This document shows, piece by piece, positions 8,545 through 17,418 of a stretch of 64,000 bases of DNA (within the stretch, counting starts at the first letter, position 1; each line of letters starts with the position of its first letter). The translations under genes and the position numbers were made by a program. The notes under the pieces are model-generated. The model did not search any database and had not been told where the DNA came from. It worked only from the letters and a program-made list of their open reading frames with translations. Origin of the DNA: an uncultured Christensenella sp. (GTDB taxonomy: Bacteria > Bacillota > Clostridia > Christensenellales > UBA1242); contig CASFQL010000010.1 in the NCBI GenBank assembly GCA_949296965.1, positions 124,001 through 188,000 on the forward strand, read 5' to 3'.

Positions 8545-9389
8545 AGATAAAAGTCCACCCAACATTTATATTTTTTGCGTGTCTATTGATATATTTTGGA
8601 CAAGGTTTTTTGTTTGTAAATTATCTAATTTGTATGTTTTTACACGAATTTGCACACGCAATAGTTGCTAAAAAATTAGGTTATAGTATAAAAAATATAA
8701 AACTTATTCCGTTTGGGATATGTCTTAATATGAAATCAAATGATATGCTCCCAAAAGATGAAATTAAAATTGCTAGTGCAGGGCCACTATTAAATATTTT
8801 TTTATGTTTAATTTTATTTGCTATATGGTGGATTTTTCCATCAAGTTATAACTACACATTTCTTTTTTGTTATGCAAATTTTGTAACATTTATTTTTAAT
8901 CTTTTGCCCGCTTTTCCACTTGATGGCGGGAGAATATTAAAGGCATTTTTAAGGCTAAAAAGTTCTCAAAATAGTGCCATAAAGATATGTAAGATTGTGA
9001 GTATATTCTTATGTATTTTACTTATTTTACTTTTTATATTCTCTTGTTTTGTCAGTGTAAATTTAACTTATGTTTTTGTTGTTTTTTGTATTTCTTCTGG
9101 GATAATAGATAAAAGCGAGAATGAAAAATATTCTTTCATAAGATTTTCAAGTTCAAAAAAAGTTAGTAAAATAGTTAAAATAAAAAATTTGTATGTAAAA
9201 GAAAATGAAATGCTTTACAAAATTTGCAAACATATTGATAATTTTTCATATTTAAACTTATATATTTACGACCAAGAGGAACATTTAATCACCGTTTTAA
9301 GTGAAAAAGAATACTTTGACTTATTTATAACAAATAGTGCAACCTCCACTTTTAGCAGTGCTTTAAAACAGTTTAAAGGCGGTTTTTAG
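8532..9389 (+). CDS. spoIVFB: SpoIVFB-like intramembrane zinc metalloprotease (M50)
   Basis: A site-2-protease family member that cleaves pro-sigma-K in the sporangium of spore formers. The zinc motif HEFAH is at residues 38-42 in a membrane segment. The third ligand lies in NLLPAFPLDGGRIL (Asp131). Five to six membrane segments occupy residues 10-195. The C-terminal 90 residues resemble the single CBS-like regulatory domain of SpoIVFB. Position after spoIVFA and upstream of rplU-prp-rpmA copies the Bacillus order. All catalytic residues are present. The substrate, sigma-K, is not in this window. Confidence 0.9.
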   Translation: MEKIKIKVHPTFIFFACLLIYFGQGFLFVNYLICMFLHEFAHAIVAKKLGYSIKNIKLIPFGICLNMKSNDMLPKDEIKIASAGPLLNIFLCLILFAIWWIFPSSYNYTFLFCYANFVTFIFNLLPAFPLDGGRILKAFLRLKSSQNSAIKICKIVSIFLCILLILLFIFSCFVSVNLTYVFVVFCISSGIIDKSENEKYSFIRFSSSKKVSKIVKIKNLYVKENEMLYKICKHIDNFSYLNLYIYDQEEHLITVLSEKEYFDLFITNSATSTFSSALKQFKGGF

Positions 9390-9412
9390 GTAAAAAATAC
9401 CTAAATTTTAAA
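9385..9412 (+). terminator. Possible terminator overlapping the spoIVFB stop codon
   Basis: TTTAGGTA (9385-9392) pairs with TACCTAAA (9398-9405) across a 5-base loop and is followed by four T. The short T run makes it a weak terminator. Confidence 0.5.
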
Positions 9413-9431
9413 AACAAATTGTTAAAATCAT

Positions 9432-9460
9432 TTAACTTTTATTATTTTATATTGTAAAAT
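9432..9460 (+). promoter_or_regulatory. Probable promoter for the DUF4132-like gene
   Basis: TTAACT (9432-9437) and TAAAAT (9455-9460) are 17 bases apart, with TTG immediately before the -10 box. A GAGAGGG ribosome site follows before the ATG at 9487. Confidence 0.45.
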
Positions 9461-9486
9461 ATTCTTATATAGAGAGGGAAAACTTT

Positions 9487-11865
9487 ATGAAATATGTAAA
9501 GAATTTAGATGATTTTAAAAGATATACTTTTGAGTTTTTTGATACATTTTTACCACAGGACTTATCTGATAAAATGGTTAACTATCTCATTTTAGATTTG
9601 GGAGATAGAGAACAACTTATTAATAGTGTTATGCTTATAACTCAAAAAAATCCACCTAGTGAGAGTGCTGTTGTTGAGTTTGGGGAAGTCCTTTTACAAA
9701 TTGTTGAAAATAGAGATTATTTAAAAAAATTTGTTGAACTTTTATTAATTACAAAATCTTATGAACAATTATCTGCCTTTTTAAATAGCATTTTTTCAGG
9801 TCAAATAGGCGATACAAAATATCATAGTCATTACCACGATTATACTATTTATCAAAGATATTTTGACAGGTTTATTGAAATTATAAATTATTGCGACATA
9901 GACAAGAGTTTGTTTAGTCCTTTTTTCCTTGAAATATTAGGTTGCGACCAAACTTCAAAGATGTTTGACTATAAAGAGCCACTAAAAGAATATTTAGATG
10001 TTTTTGTTACTGATGATAAGGACGATGAATTTGTTAGTGAACTCTTATTTGCTGGTAGTAAATTTAATAAAAATGACAAATTGGAATTTGATGATTTAAA
10101 GGCAATTAAAAATATTATCTATGATTATGCAACAAATGAATTTAATAGTTTAAAAATTATTAAACAAGTTTTATTAAAAAAAAGGCAAGAAAGTTACAAT
10201 ATTTTGGAAGAACTATTCAAAAATGAGGTAGATAATGAAAATATTGATGCTTTTAGGCTTGTTCAAATGCTTGTTGTTTTAAGCGAAGATAAATTTATTC
10301 AAAACAAATTAAAGAAGTTGTATGATGAAACTGATGATAAAAAAATAAAAGCATACCTTGAAAGAGAGTGTGGTTTTAATTCCTTAAAAAGATTTAGCAG
10401 TAAAGAGACATTTTTAATTTTTGTAGATAATAGTGTTAAACAAATACAAGAAAGGCTTTTTGGAGCAAGACTAAAAAGGTATTATGAAAAATATCAATTA
10501 GATAATACAGGTATTAATGGAAAAGTTTTAACTTTTGTTATGGAGTTTTTTAAAAGTAGGGAAACTGACAGTCAATTAAAAGATATCAAAAATTATTTTG
10601 AATTTGTTGACAAAGAAACACTTTCTAAGTTAGCCCGTGTTGTTTATGAAGTAGCAAAACATAGGTCAAGGTTGGTTGGTAGTAAATGGACAATTAGACT
10701 TATTGCCGTTTTTGGAGATATTGATTTAATTAAAGAAATGACCGCAGAAGTTAAATCTTGGTGTGAGCAAAAACAAAATCAGGCATATTGTAAATACTTT
10801 TTGTCTGTTATTGTTGGGTGCAAGAGAGATGACTTTATTCAAATTATAAAAGATTTAAAATCTGCTAATCTAACAAATAAACAACTTAAAATGATTGAAG
10901 AAGAATTAAAAACATTTTCAAATAACAATAAGGAAAATATCGAAGATGTTAAAGACAAGTTAGTTGAGAATTTTGAGTTTGATATAAACGGGCAAAAGAT
11001 AATTTTGCTTAATAGTAAAGAACTTAGATTACAAATTAATCCTAACTGCAAGATTACATATTTTAACAACTCGACAAACAAACCTGCTAGAATAAAACCA
11101 AATGAAACATATCAAAATATCAGTTTAAAAGATTACATTAAAAGACTTGAAAAACACATTAAAGAACAAAAGAAAAGGCTATTTAATGCGTTTTTGGAGT
11201 TTAGAAACTATTCACCTGAAATGTTTAAAGAATGTATTTTAGATAATAATTTATTAAATTTTCTTTCACAACATTTGTTTTGGGGAAGATATAGGGGGGA
11301 TAAACTAGTAGAAATTTGTTTATTAAAAGATAATAAACTTGTTCACGCAGCGGGCAATTTGGTCGTTGATAATTTTGACAATTATACAATAGCACTTTGT
11401 CAAGCAATGGATTGCGAAGATGTTAAAAATACTATTAGATATAAGATAGAACCTTTATTTAATCAATTTGATATGCCGATTTTCTCGCCTGATAGTTTAA
11501 GGCAAAATCTTAATTATGTTGATAACTTGAATGGAGTTTTTTGTAATGCTCAACTTTTTATTACTAGACTTCAAAAATTAAAATATAAGATTAACGATTT
11601 AGATTATGATAACAATTTTGGAACACTTGTTAAAGAAAATCAAAATCTTAATTTAGTCACTTGTGTGGAATTTAATAAAGTTAATTTAAAAAATTTAGAT
11701 ACAAGTACTACAATCTCTAAAATTAGATTTTATGACCTTAGTAGACAAATAAAAAACGGTAAAATATATAGTTTACAAAAAGCAAATGCACTTGAAATTA
11801 GAGAATTAAATCCTAAGGTTGTAAGTAATGAAATTGCACTTGTTTTACTTGCTTCTAAGAATTAG
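9487..11865 (+). CDS. DUF4132-like large cytoplasmic protein of unknown function
   Basis: This 792-residue soluble protein lacks signal peptide and membrane segments. Residues 1-480 are helical, repeat-like and acidic, suggestive of an alpha solenoid. The C-terminal part (about 500-792) contains QHLFWGRYRGDKLVEICLL near 600, a pattern I associate with DUF4132/DUF5724 proteins, often annotated as WGR- or MolR-related. A sharply basic linker (SLKDYIKRLEKHIKEQKKRL) precedes it. Function is unknown; no catalytic motif is evident. It is a single-gene unit with its own promoter, inserted between spoIVFB and rplU, genes that are adjacent in Bacillus. Confidence 0.75.
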   Translation: MKYVKNLDDFKRYTFEFFDTFLPQDLSDKMVNYLILDLGDREQLINSVMLITQKNPPSESAVVEFGEVLLQIVENRDYLKKFVELLLITKSYEQLSAFLNSIFSGQIGDTKYHSHYHDYTIYQRYFDRFIEIINYCDIDKSLFSPFFLEILGCDQTSKMFDYKEPLKEYLDVFVTDDKDDEFVSELLFAGSKFNKNDKLEFDDLKAIKNIIYDYATNEFNSLKIIKQVLLKKRQESYNILEELFKNEVDNENIDAFRLVQMLVVLSEDKFIQNKLKKLYDETDDKKIKAYLERECGFNSLKRFSSKETFLIFVDNSVKQIQERLFGARLKRYYEKYQLDNTGINGKVLTFVMEFFKSRETDSQLKDIKNYFEFVDKETLSKLARVVYEVAKHRSRLVGSKWTIRLIAVFGDIDLIKEMTAEVKSWCEQKQNQAYCKYFLSVIVGCKRDDFIQIIKDLKSANLTNKQLKMIEEELKTFSNNNKENIEDVKDKLVENFEFDINGQKIILLNSKELRLQINPNCKITYFNNSTNKPARIKPNETYQNISLKDYIKRLEKHIKEQKKRLFNAFLEFRNYSPEMFKECILDNNLLNFLSQHLFWGRYRGDKLVEICLLKDNKLVHAAGNLVVDNFDNYTIALCQAMDCEDVKNTIRYKIEPLFNQFDMPIFSPDSLRQNLNYVDNLNGVFCNAQLFITRLQKLKYKINDLDYDNNFGTLVKENQNLNLVTCVEFNKVNLKNLDTSTTISKIRFYDLSRQIKNGKIYSLQKANALEIRELNPKVVSNEIALVLLASKN

Positions 11866-12034
11866 TTAATCGCCTCAATAATTTAACAATATATTTTATT
11901 AGTAGATTAATAAAATGTTAGCAATAAAAATTTCTAACAAGATATTTTTAGTAAACCATTTATCAATTATTTTAAAAATATTTTTAATAAATTCATTTAG
12001 TAACTACTTTCAAGTTGTTTGAGTTTCTAGTTTT

Positions 12035-12071
12035 AAAAAAGGAGTTCGTTATTTTTGTAAACTCCTTTTTC
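12035..12071 (+). terminator. Rho-independent terminator, probably bidirectional
   Basis: AAAAAAGGAGTT (12035-12046) pairs with its complement ending near 12070, with T runs on both strands. It lies between the convergent genes ending at 11865 (plus) and 12123 (minus). Confidence 0.8.
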
Positions 12072-12122
12072 TCATATAATTTTATCTAAATATAATCTTA
12101 TAAATTGACTGTGTTTTAAACT

Positions 12123-12818
12123 TTACCTATCAATATTCTCAGTAGGTAAAGTAGTATTTCTGCTCTCATCAGCAATTTTATTTTCATTTTGATTGTGATT
12201 AGTTTGTGAGTTATTATTTTTACTAACCCTATTTTTTAAAATGTTTCTTCCTTTTAATTTTTGTTTTTTGTTTGAAAGTTTGTTTTCTTTTACCTTTTTA
12301 TTATTTTTTTTCTTTTCTTCTTCAAATGTTTCGTCAGATAAAGAAGACGAAAGATTAGTCTTGTTGTTTTCTAATAAAATATAAGGTTTTAACTTTTCAA
12401 TATTGCTTTCTTCATATTCTAAAACTTTTTTACCAAATGTTAGCAAGTCTTTCTTGCACTTTTTGCAATCTGATAATACTGACATTAAATCTATTATTCC
12501 CATAGTAGAGCCAACAATATTGATGCTTGCTATTTTTCTATTTGATTTGTCCATAAGAGTTGCAAAATTCACACTTAGCCACATTCTTGCTTTAACAAAA
12601 AAGTTGTTATTTACAAGTTCAATATCGTGAATTTCCGCTAGGTCTTCACATTCCTCACTCATTGCATCATACTCTTTAAATTGGCTTTTAAGTTCTTTTT
12701 TTAACCTACTGTCATTTACTTTTTCAATGACATTATTAATTGATTGTTTTGCGGTTTGTAAATTTTGATATATCGCAATTAGTAAGTTTGAATTTAATTC
12801 TTTTTGAGTTTTTAGCAT
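12123..12818 (-). CDS. Helical protein with basic low-complexity tail, function unknown
   Basis: This 231-residue protein has an AGGAG site about 8 bases before its ATG. Residues 1-135 are predicted as a bundle of amphipathic helices. They include TAKQSINNVIEKVND, an acidic segment AMSEECEDLAEIHDIE and an NIVGSTMGIIDLM segment, and recall ferritin-like or DUF2383-type four-helix proteins. I could not confirm the metal ligands. Residues 150-231 are Lys/Asn-rich and disordered. A cysteine pair (CKKC) lies at the end of the bundle. The gene is divergent from rplU, which starts 166 bases away. It may be a spore- or stress-related small protein, but this is only a guess. Confidence 0.6.
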   Translation of the reverse strand: MLKTQKELNSNLLIAIYQNLQTAKQSINNVIEKVNDSRLKKELKSQFKEYDAMSEECEDLAEIHDIELVNNNFFVKARMWLSVNFATLMDKSNRKIASINIVGSTMGIIDLMSVLSDCKKCKKDLLTFGKKVLEYEESNIEKLKPYILLENNKTNLSSSLSDETFEEEKKKNNKKVKENKLSNKKQKLKGRNILKNRVSKNNNSQTNHNQNENKIADESRNTTLPTENIDR

Positions 12819-12876
12819 ATTTATTTCTCCTAAGATTATTTTGTGCTAAAATCTTAAACATATGCAAAAATATTGA

Positions 12877-12905
12877 TTGACAAATATTTTAATTTGTGCT
12901 ATTTT
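12877..12905 (+). promoter_or_regulatory. Promoter of the rplU-prp-rpmA operon
   Basis: A perfect -35 TTGACA (12877-12882) is followed after 17 bases by TATTTT (12900-12905), with a TG upstream that could act as an extended -10. Confidence 0.65.
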
Positions 12906-12983
12906 TTTTGTAACCGCGTAAAAAAGGCTTTAAGAACTTTTGGTCGCCTTTATTTAGCGAGTTTGGAGGTTAAGGAGGATATT
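12906..12983 (+). ncRNA. Probable L21 leader (autoregulatory ribosomal protein leader)
   Basis: The untranslated leader between the promoter and rplU has short GC-bearing complementary patches (AACCGCG, GGTCGCC, TAGCGAG) in an otherwise AT-rich region, and ends in the AAGGAGG ribosome site. L21 leaders are a known Firmicutes RNA family in this position, believed to bind ribosomal protein and control the operon. The assignment rests mainly on location; a covariance-model search would decide. Confidence 0.45.
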
Positions 12984-13289
12984 ATGTACGCAATCATTTG
13001 TAGTGGTGGAAAACAATACAAAGTTGAAGAAGGTCAATCAATTGATGTTGAAAAATTGAATGGTCAAGTCGGAGATAAAGTTAACTTTGATGTTATGTTT
13101 TTTTCAGAAGGCAACAAGTTTGGTAAACCTGTTTTAAAAAATGTTGTTTGCGAAGCAGAAATTATTGCACAAGGTAAGCAAGATAAGATTGTTGTTTTCA
13201 AGTATAAGCCTAAAAAGAATGAAAGAAAAAAACAAGGTCATAGACAACCTTTCACCAGAGTTAAAATTTTATCAATAAAGCAGGCTTAA
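12984..13289 (+). CDS. rplU: 50S ribosomal protein L21
   Basis: 101 residues, beginning MYAIICSGGKQYKVEEGQ, the conserved L21 start, and ending with a basic domain KPKKNERKKQGHRQPFTRVKI that contacts 23S rRNA. A longer frame runs upstream, but the ATG at 12984 follows an ideal AAGGAGG site and matches the family N-terminus. First gene of the L21-Prp-L27 operon; the next start is 3 bases past its stop. Confidence 0.97.
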   Translation: MYAIICSGGKQYKVEEGQSIDVEKLNGQVGDKVNFDVMFFSEGNKFGKPVLKNVVCEAEIIAQGKQDKIVVFKYKPKKNERKKQGHRQPFTRVKILSIKQA

Positions 13290-13292
13290 TAT

Positions 13293-13625
13293 ATGACACA
13301 TATTACTATTTCAAAAAGCAATGGGTTTATAAATAAAGTTGTTTGTGATGGGCACACTTCTTATGGTGTAAGTGGGGAAGATATAGTTTGTAGTGCACTT
13401 TCTAGCATAGTTCAAACTGCCGTATTGGGTGTTATGTTTGTAGCAGGTGTTAATGCAAAACTTGTAAGAGATGAAAAAAGAGGTTTTTTGTCTTTTGAAA
13501 TTCCTAATAACTTGACTAGTTCTCAACAACATGATGTCGGTGTCATCTTAGATACTATGCTTTGCGGAATTAGTGATTTAAGAGAAGGTTTTTCTGATTT
13601 TATAGAATTGGAGGTTAATGAATAA
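13293..13625 (+). CDS. prp: Prp cysteine protease processing ribosomal protein L27
   Basis: Prp (YsxB) removes the N-terminal extension of L27 in Firmicutes. This 110-residue protein has the conserved GH at residues 20-21 and Cys33 in the DIVCSALS motif, the catalytic His and Cys of the family. It lies between rplU and rpmA, as expected. Its stop TAA overlaps the rpmA ATG by one base, suggesting translational coupling. The downstream L27 carries the matching cleavage sequence, so the system appears functional. Confidence 0.93.
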   Translation: MTHITISKSNGFINKVVCDGHTSYGVSGEDIVCSALSSIVQTAVLGVMFVAGVNAKLVRDEKRGFLSFEIPNNLTSSQQHDVGVILDTMLCGISDLREGFSDFIELEVNE

Positions 13626-13936
13626 TGTTTATTATTTTACAATTATTTGCTCATAAAAAAGGTGGCGGTAGCACTAAGAATGGCCGTGATAGTCAGGCTA
13701 AAAGATTAGGAGTAAAGAAAAGTGATGGACAACCAGTTATCGCTGGTAATATTATAGTTAGACAACGCGGGACAAAATTTTACCCAGGCGAAAATGTTGG
13801 TCTTGGAAAAGATTATACATTGTATGCTTTAACTAGTGGTAAAGTTAAGTTTGAAACAAAGAGAGATAATAAAAAGTTTGTTAGTGTTGTCGAAGAAATC
13901 GCAAGTAAGAAAACTAAAACAAAAAAAGCAGAATAA
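13625..13936 (+). CDS. rpmA: 50S ribosomal protein L27 with cleavable N-terminal extension
   Basis: 103 residues. It starts MFIILQLF followed by [15 protein letters not shown]. The first eight residues are the Firmicutes-type extension, and the expected Prp cleavage is between Phe8 and Ala9, leaving the mature N-terminus that reaches the peptidyl transferase centre. The rest ([26 protein letters not shown] and onward) is standard L27. The C-terminus ends in a Lys/Thr-rich tail. It is translationally coupled to prp, and a terminator follows 30 bases downstream. Confidence 0.97.
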   Translation: MFIILQLFAHKKGGGSTKNGRDSQAKRLGVKKSDGQPVIAGNIIVRQRGTKFYPGENVGLGKDYTLYALTSGKVKFETKRDNKKFVSVVEEIASKKTKTKKAE

Positions 13937-13965
13937 TTATTTGTTATAATATTTAATTTATCTTT

Positions 13966-13997
13966 AAATCTTAGAAGTTTTTTCTAAGATTTTTTTA
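13966..13997 (+). terminator. Rho-independent terminator of the rplU operon
   Basis: AAATCTTAGAA (13966-13976) pairs with TTCTAAGATTT (13982-13992) across a 5-base loop, followed by T residues. The remaining 13998-14290 is very AT-rich with repeated AATTAATTAAA words and no gene. Confidence 0.85.
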
Positions 13998-14290
13998 TTT
14001 TAGATTATTAAATTAAAAAAATTATCAATTAAAAAAATAATTAAAATAAAAATAATTAAAATAAAATTAATTAAACAAAGAATTAATTAAATTGAGAAAT
14101 TAATTGTATTAATTATCAAAATTTTAATGAGTATAATAAATTACTAATCATAGAAAAAAATATAATAAGATTGGTCAGTGTATTAATTGAAAACTAATAT
14201 AAAATAAGTTTGATGAAATAATATTATTTTTAGGCGTGATTGATTTTAATTGATATAGCCAAATTAAATCTGTAACAAATATAGAAAAAC

Positions 14291-14374
14291 GGGCAAGGGG
14301 GTGCTAGTTTTCAACTAGCCCGTTTGCTCTGCAAACACGATTTTTAAACAAGTTTAAAAATCTCCCCCTTGCCC
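14291..14374. repeat. Cloverleaf element A (closing stem plus three hairpins)
   Basis: Closing stem GGGCAAGGGGG (14291-14301) pairs perfectly with 14364-14374. Inside are three consecutive hairpins: GCTAGTT at 14303-14309 with 14313-14319 (7 bp); GTTTGC at 14322-14327 with 14331-14336 (6 bp); and an 11 bp stem at 14339-14349 with 14352-14362. It is markedly more GC-rich than its surroundings. It shares the plan, but not the bases, of elements B to G. It lies between rpmA and yqfC. Confidence 0.85.
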
Positions 14375-14376
14375 AA

Positions 14377-14410
14377 CCAACTCATACCAACTCATACCAA
14401 CTCATACCAA
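14377..14410. repeat. Three tandem copies of a 10-base unit
   Basis: CTCATACCAA occurs three times in exact tandem at 14381-14410, preceded by a partial unit CCAA, directly next to cloverleaf element A. Confidence 0.95.
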
Positions 14411-14504
14411 ACTAATTAATCTAAACAAACAAAACAATAATCTCAGTTAAACAATTCTAAAAAAATAGGTTATTTCATATACATTTATATGATTGGTGGT
14501 GAAA

Positions 14505-14768
14505 ATGCTAAGTTTTTTAGATGAAATTACTTCTCTTAGTGGTTTGCCTTTTGACTACATAAACAATGGTTTTAGAGTTATTAATTTAAGTAATAAGGCG
14601 GTATATATTGAAGGTTTTACGGCATTAATTGATGTTACAAATTTTGAGATAGGAGTTAAACTTAAAAAGGGTGTTGTAAAACTTTTAGGCGACAATTTAA
14701 AAGTAAAAAATATGAATTTGCAAACTATTATTATTACAGGCGACATAAAGTCAGTTGAGATTTGTTAG
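14505..14768 (+). CDS. yqfC: Sporulation protein YqfC
   Basis: An 87-residue protein of the YqfC/DUF1429 sporulation family. It is a compact beta-rich protein with RVINLSNKAVYIEGF and an L-GDNLKVKNMNLQTIIITG ending, typical of the family. The ATG at 14505 follows GGTGGTGA, a better start than the in-frame TTG at 14493, which has no site. It directly precedes yqfD, its constant partner in spore formers, where both are needed for normal forespore engulfment-stage development. Confidence 0.88.
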   Translation: MLSFLDEITSLSGLPFDYINNGFRVINLSNKAVYIEGFTALIDVTNFEIGVKLKKGVVKLLGDNLKVKNMNLQTIIITGDIKSVEIC

Positions 14769-14780
14769 TGGGGTTAGAAA

Positions 14781-15710
14781 GTGTTTTATAGAAATTCGGT
14801 TACAATTTATGTTGTAAAAGGGCTTAATTTTAAAAAGTTTTTAAATAAACTTCAAACTGACAATATTGATATTTTTAAACTTGAAAAAAAAGATTACAAT
14901 AGTTTTATTATAGGAATTAAACAAAAAGACAAATCAAAGTTTTTAGAAATTTCTAAGAAATTTAATTATGAAGTATGCGAAGAAAAGGTCCCATTTAATT
15001 TAAAAGTAATTAGACTTATTAAAAATAACATTGCAATAAGTCTTTCTTGTTTAATTTTAATTTTTTCAATATTAACACTTAATAATTTTGTGCTTAGAGT
15101 GGAAATTTTTGGGCTTGAAAATATTACAAAAAATGAAATTTTACAAGTTTTAAATGCTAACGGATACAAAAAGGGGAAGTTAAAAAGTAGTTATGACCTT
15201 GATAGTATTGAGAAAGTTTTAGTAAGCAACTTAGATAAAGTTAGTTTTGCTTCTGCAATTATAAAAGGAAATACATTAGTTGTTAATGTTAATGAAAAAA
15301 TTGATAATAGCGACTACATTTATGATTATCAACCAATATTGGCTCCTTTTAATTTAATTTTAAAAGAAATTAATCTTTTTTCTGGGACATTACAATATAA
15401 AGTCGGTGATGTTGTTAAACAAGGGGAAGTTATTGTTGTGCCTGCCATTGTCTATGAAAACGAAATAACCCTTTCAGTTCCAGCAAAGGCAACAATTAAG
15501 GCATATGTTGAAGTTTCTTATAATTTTGAATTACCTATTAATGTAAGCGTCGATGAAAAGAAAAAAGTTATTGAAGAAAATCAAAATAAGTTGTATAATA
15601 TGCTATGTGATTATGAAATTGTTTCTAATCCTGTCTTTGATTTAATTGAAAAGGCAGAAGATGATATAATTTTATCAACACTATATTTGAAAGCGGTGAT
15701 TGTTTTTTAA
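14781..15710 (+). CDS. yqfD: Sporulation membrane protein YqfD
   Basis: A 309-residue protein with an N-terminal cytoplasmic domain (about 1-85), one membrane segment around 85-110 (ISLSCLILIFSILTLNNF), and an extracytoplasmic region. That region begins with a POTRA-like fold (VEIFGLENITKNEILQVL) and continues with a beta-rich GDVVKQGEVIV module. YqfD of Bacillus is about 400 residues, so this copy is short, with the loss mainly in the C-terminal part. Start is GTG 14781, preceded by GGGG. In Bacillus phoH and pgpH follow; here ybeY follows directly. Confidence 0.85.
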   Translation: MFYRNSVTIYVVKGLNFKKFLNKLQTDNIDIFKLEKKDYNSFIIGIKQKDKSKFLEISKKFNYEVCEEKVPFNLKVIRLIKNNIAISLSCLILIFSILTLNNFVLRVEIFGLENITKNEILQVLNANGYKKGKLKSSYDLDSIEKVLVSNLDKVSFASAIIKGNTLVVNVNEKIDNSDYIYDYQPILAPFNLILKEINLFSGTLQYKVGDVVKQGEVIVVPAIVYENEITLSVPAKATIKAYVEVSYNFELPINVSVDEKKKVIEENQNKLYNMLCDYEIVSNPVFDLIEKAEDDIILSTLYLKAVIVF

Positions 15711-15743
15711 GATAAATTTACCAAAGAAAAAAAGGAATTTAAG

Positions 15744-16244
15744 ATGATTATAAATTTTAATGATTATGCTATTACAAAAGAATATAAGAAATTAATTTAC
15801 AAATTGATTAAAACTGCTAATAAATATTCTAAATTTAATCAAAGGAGAATTCAGTTCGACATAAGTTTTGTTGATAAAGAACAAATTAGGTTATTAAATA
15901 GAGAACAAAGAAATATAGATAAGGCTACCGATGTGCTTTCTTTTCCTACATTAAATTTAAAACCACTTATGAAGATAAACATTAAAGATTATAAAGACGA
16001 TATTGACCAACAAACTAAGCATTTGATGCTTGGAGATGTGATTATTTGCGACAGTGTTGCTAAGAAAAATGCTAGCGAATATGGTCATAGTTATGAAAGG
16101 GAGTTGTGTTATTTAATAGTTCACGGTTTTTTGCATTTAATTGGTTATGACCATATGCAAGAAGATGACAAAAAGGTTATGAGAGCGCTCGAAGAAGCAA
16201 TTTTAAGAAAACATAAAATAACAAGGGAAAAAAATGAAGATTAA
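15744..16244 (+). CDS. ybeY: rRNA maturation endoribonuclease YbeY
   Basis: A 166-residue zinc-dependent RNase involved in 16S rRNA 3' end maturation and 70S quality control. The signature HGFLHLIGYDH near residues 130-140 supplies the three zinc-binding histidines (HxxxHxxxxxH). The N-terminal ADVLSFP-type segment is present as ATDVLSFPTLNL. An AAGGAATT site precedes the ATG, and the gene overlaps era by 11 bases. It is in the standard ybeY-era order but lacks dgkA and cdd in between. Confidence 0.95.
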   Translation: MIINFNDYAITKEYKKLIYKLIKTANKYSKFNQRRIQFDISFVDKEQIRLLNREQRNIDKATDVLSFPTLNLKPLMKINIKDYKDDIDQQTKHLMLGDVIICDSVAKKNASEYGHSYERELCYLIVHGFLHLIGYDHMQEDDKKVMRALEEAILRKHKITREKNED

Positions 16245-17136
16245 ATGCGGTTTTGTTGCCATTATTGGCAAGCCAAATGCTGGTAAAAGCAGTTTAGTAA
16301 ATTCAATTATAAAAGAAAAAGTTTCCATTGTTTCGCCAAAGCCACAAACAACTAGAAACAATATTCTTGGTATTTATAATTCAAAACATAGTCAAATTGT
16401 CTTTGTTGATACTCCGGGTATTAATAAAAGTTCAAGCGGGCTAGATAAGTTTATGCAAAAAAGCATAAAAGGGGCAGTAAGTGATGTCAATATTGTCGTT
16501 TTAGTTGTGGATATAAAAAAAGGGGTTACAAAACAAGAAATTGACCTTATTGACAGTTACTATAATAAAAAAGTTCCATTAATTTTAGTGCTTTCCAAGG
16601 TTGACTTAGTTGGAAAAGATTTTGTTGTAAATACTTTACAAAATATGAAAGATATTGCTTGTAAATGCGAAATTGTCCCTTTGTCAAGTTTGAAAAATAC
16701 AAATATTGACACTTTTATTGAGTTAATTGAAAGTAAACTACCAGAAGTTGACGAAAGTATGAAGTTTTTTGATGATGATTTATATACTGATAAACCTTTA
16801 AACTTTATTGTCGCTGAAATAGTTAGAGAAAAGGCCCTTTATCTATTAAATGATGAAATCCCTCACGGTATTGCAGTAACTGTGGAAAGATTTGAAGAAA
16901 AAGAAAATATTGTTGATGTTGATGTAGCCATTATTTGTGATAAAAACTCTCATAAAGCAATAATTTTAGGTCATCAAGGTCAAATGCTAAAAAAAATTGG
17001 GCATAATGCACGAATTAGTATTCAAAAAGTAGTAAGAAAAAAAGTTATGCTAAATATTTTTGTAAAAGTTAAGCCAAATTGGAAAAATAATTTGGAGTTT
17101 TTAGATACTCTGGGTTATAATGTAAATGAAACATAG
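16234..17136 (+). CDS. era: GTPase Era, 30S assembly factor
   Basis: A 300-residue GTPase that binds the 3' end of 16S rRNA during small subunit maturation. G1 is GKPNAGKSS (residues 9-17), the effector region contains PQTTRNNILGI, G3 is DTPGI near 60 and G4 is SKVD near 120. The C-terminal KH domain shows ILGHQGQMLKKIGHNAR near 250. Length matches the family. It starts inside ybeY, so the two are probably translated together. Confidence 0.97.
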   Translation: MKIKCGFVAIIGKPNAGKSSLVNSIIKEKVSIVSPKPQTTRNNILGIYNSKHSQIVFVDTPGINKSSSGLDKFMQKSIKGAVSDVNIVVLVVDIKKGVTKQEIDLIDSYYNKKVPLILVLSKVDLVGKDFVVNTLQNMKDIACKCEIVPLSSLKNTNIDTFIELIESKLPEVDESMKFFDDDLYTDKPLNFIVAEIVREKALYLLNDEIPHGIAVTVERFEEKENIVDVDVAIICDKNSHKAIILGHQGQMLKKIGHNARISIQKVVRKKVMLNIFVKVKPNWKNNLEFLDTLGYNVNET

Positions 17137-17199
17137 TATAAATTTATGTTATTTGAAATAACCTATATTTATAAGATGTTTTAAAAGAGGGTGATTGTT

Positions 17200-17415
17200 A
17201 TGGCTAGTGATGAAGATAAAAAACAAAATGTAAATTTAGGTAAGGTCTGCGAGGACTTGTTTTATAGTGGACAGGAATGTTTTAAGGGCAAAATAGGTAT
17301 AAAAAATTTGGAATGTGCATTGACAATGCCAGAAAAAGAGTTTGTTGAAACTTTTGAAGAAAAAAATAATTTTAATATTTCTAATAAAGATGATGAACCT
17401 GAAATGAGTATGTAA
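17200..17415 (+). CDS. Small acidic protein between era and recO, unknown
   Basis: 71 residues from ATG 17200, preceded by AGAGGGTGA; an in-frame GTG at 17191 is possible but sits inside the ribosome site. It has two cysteines (CEDLFYSGQEC) and an acidic C-terminus, and no membrane segment. Bacillus has a short gene, yqzL, between era and recO, but this sequence does not resemble it to my eye. The good ribosome site and the conserved location suggest a real gene. Cloverleaf element B begins three bases after its stop. Confidence 0.6.
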   Translation: MASDEDKKQNVNLGKVCEDLFYSGQECFKGKIGIKNLECALTMPEKEFVETFEEKNNFNISNKDDEPEMSM

Positions 17416-17418
17416 TAA

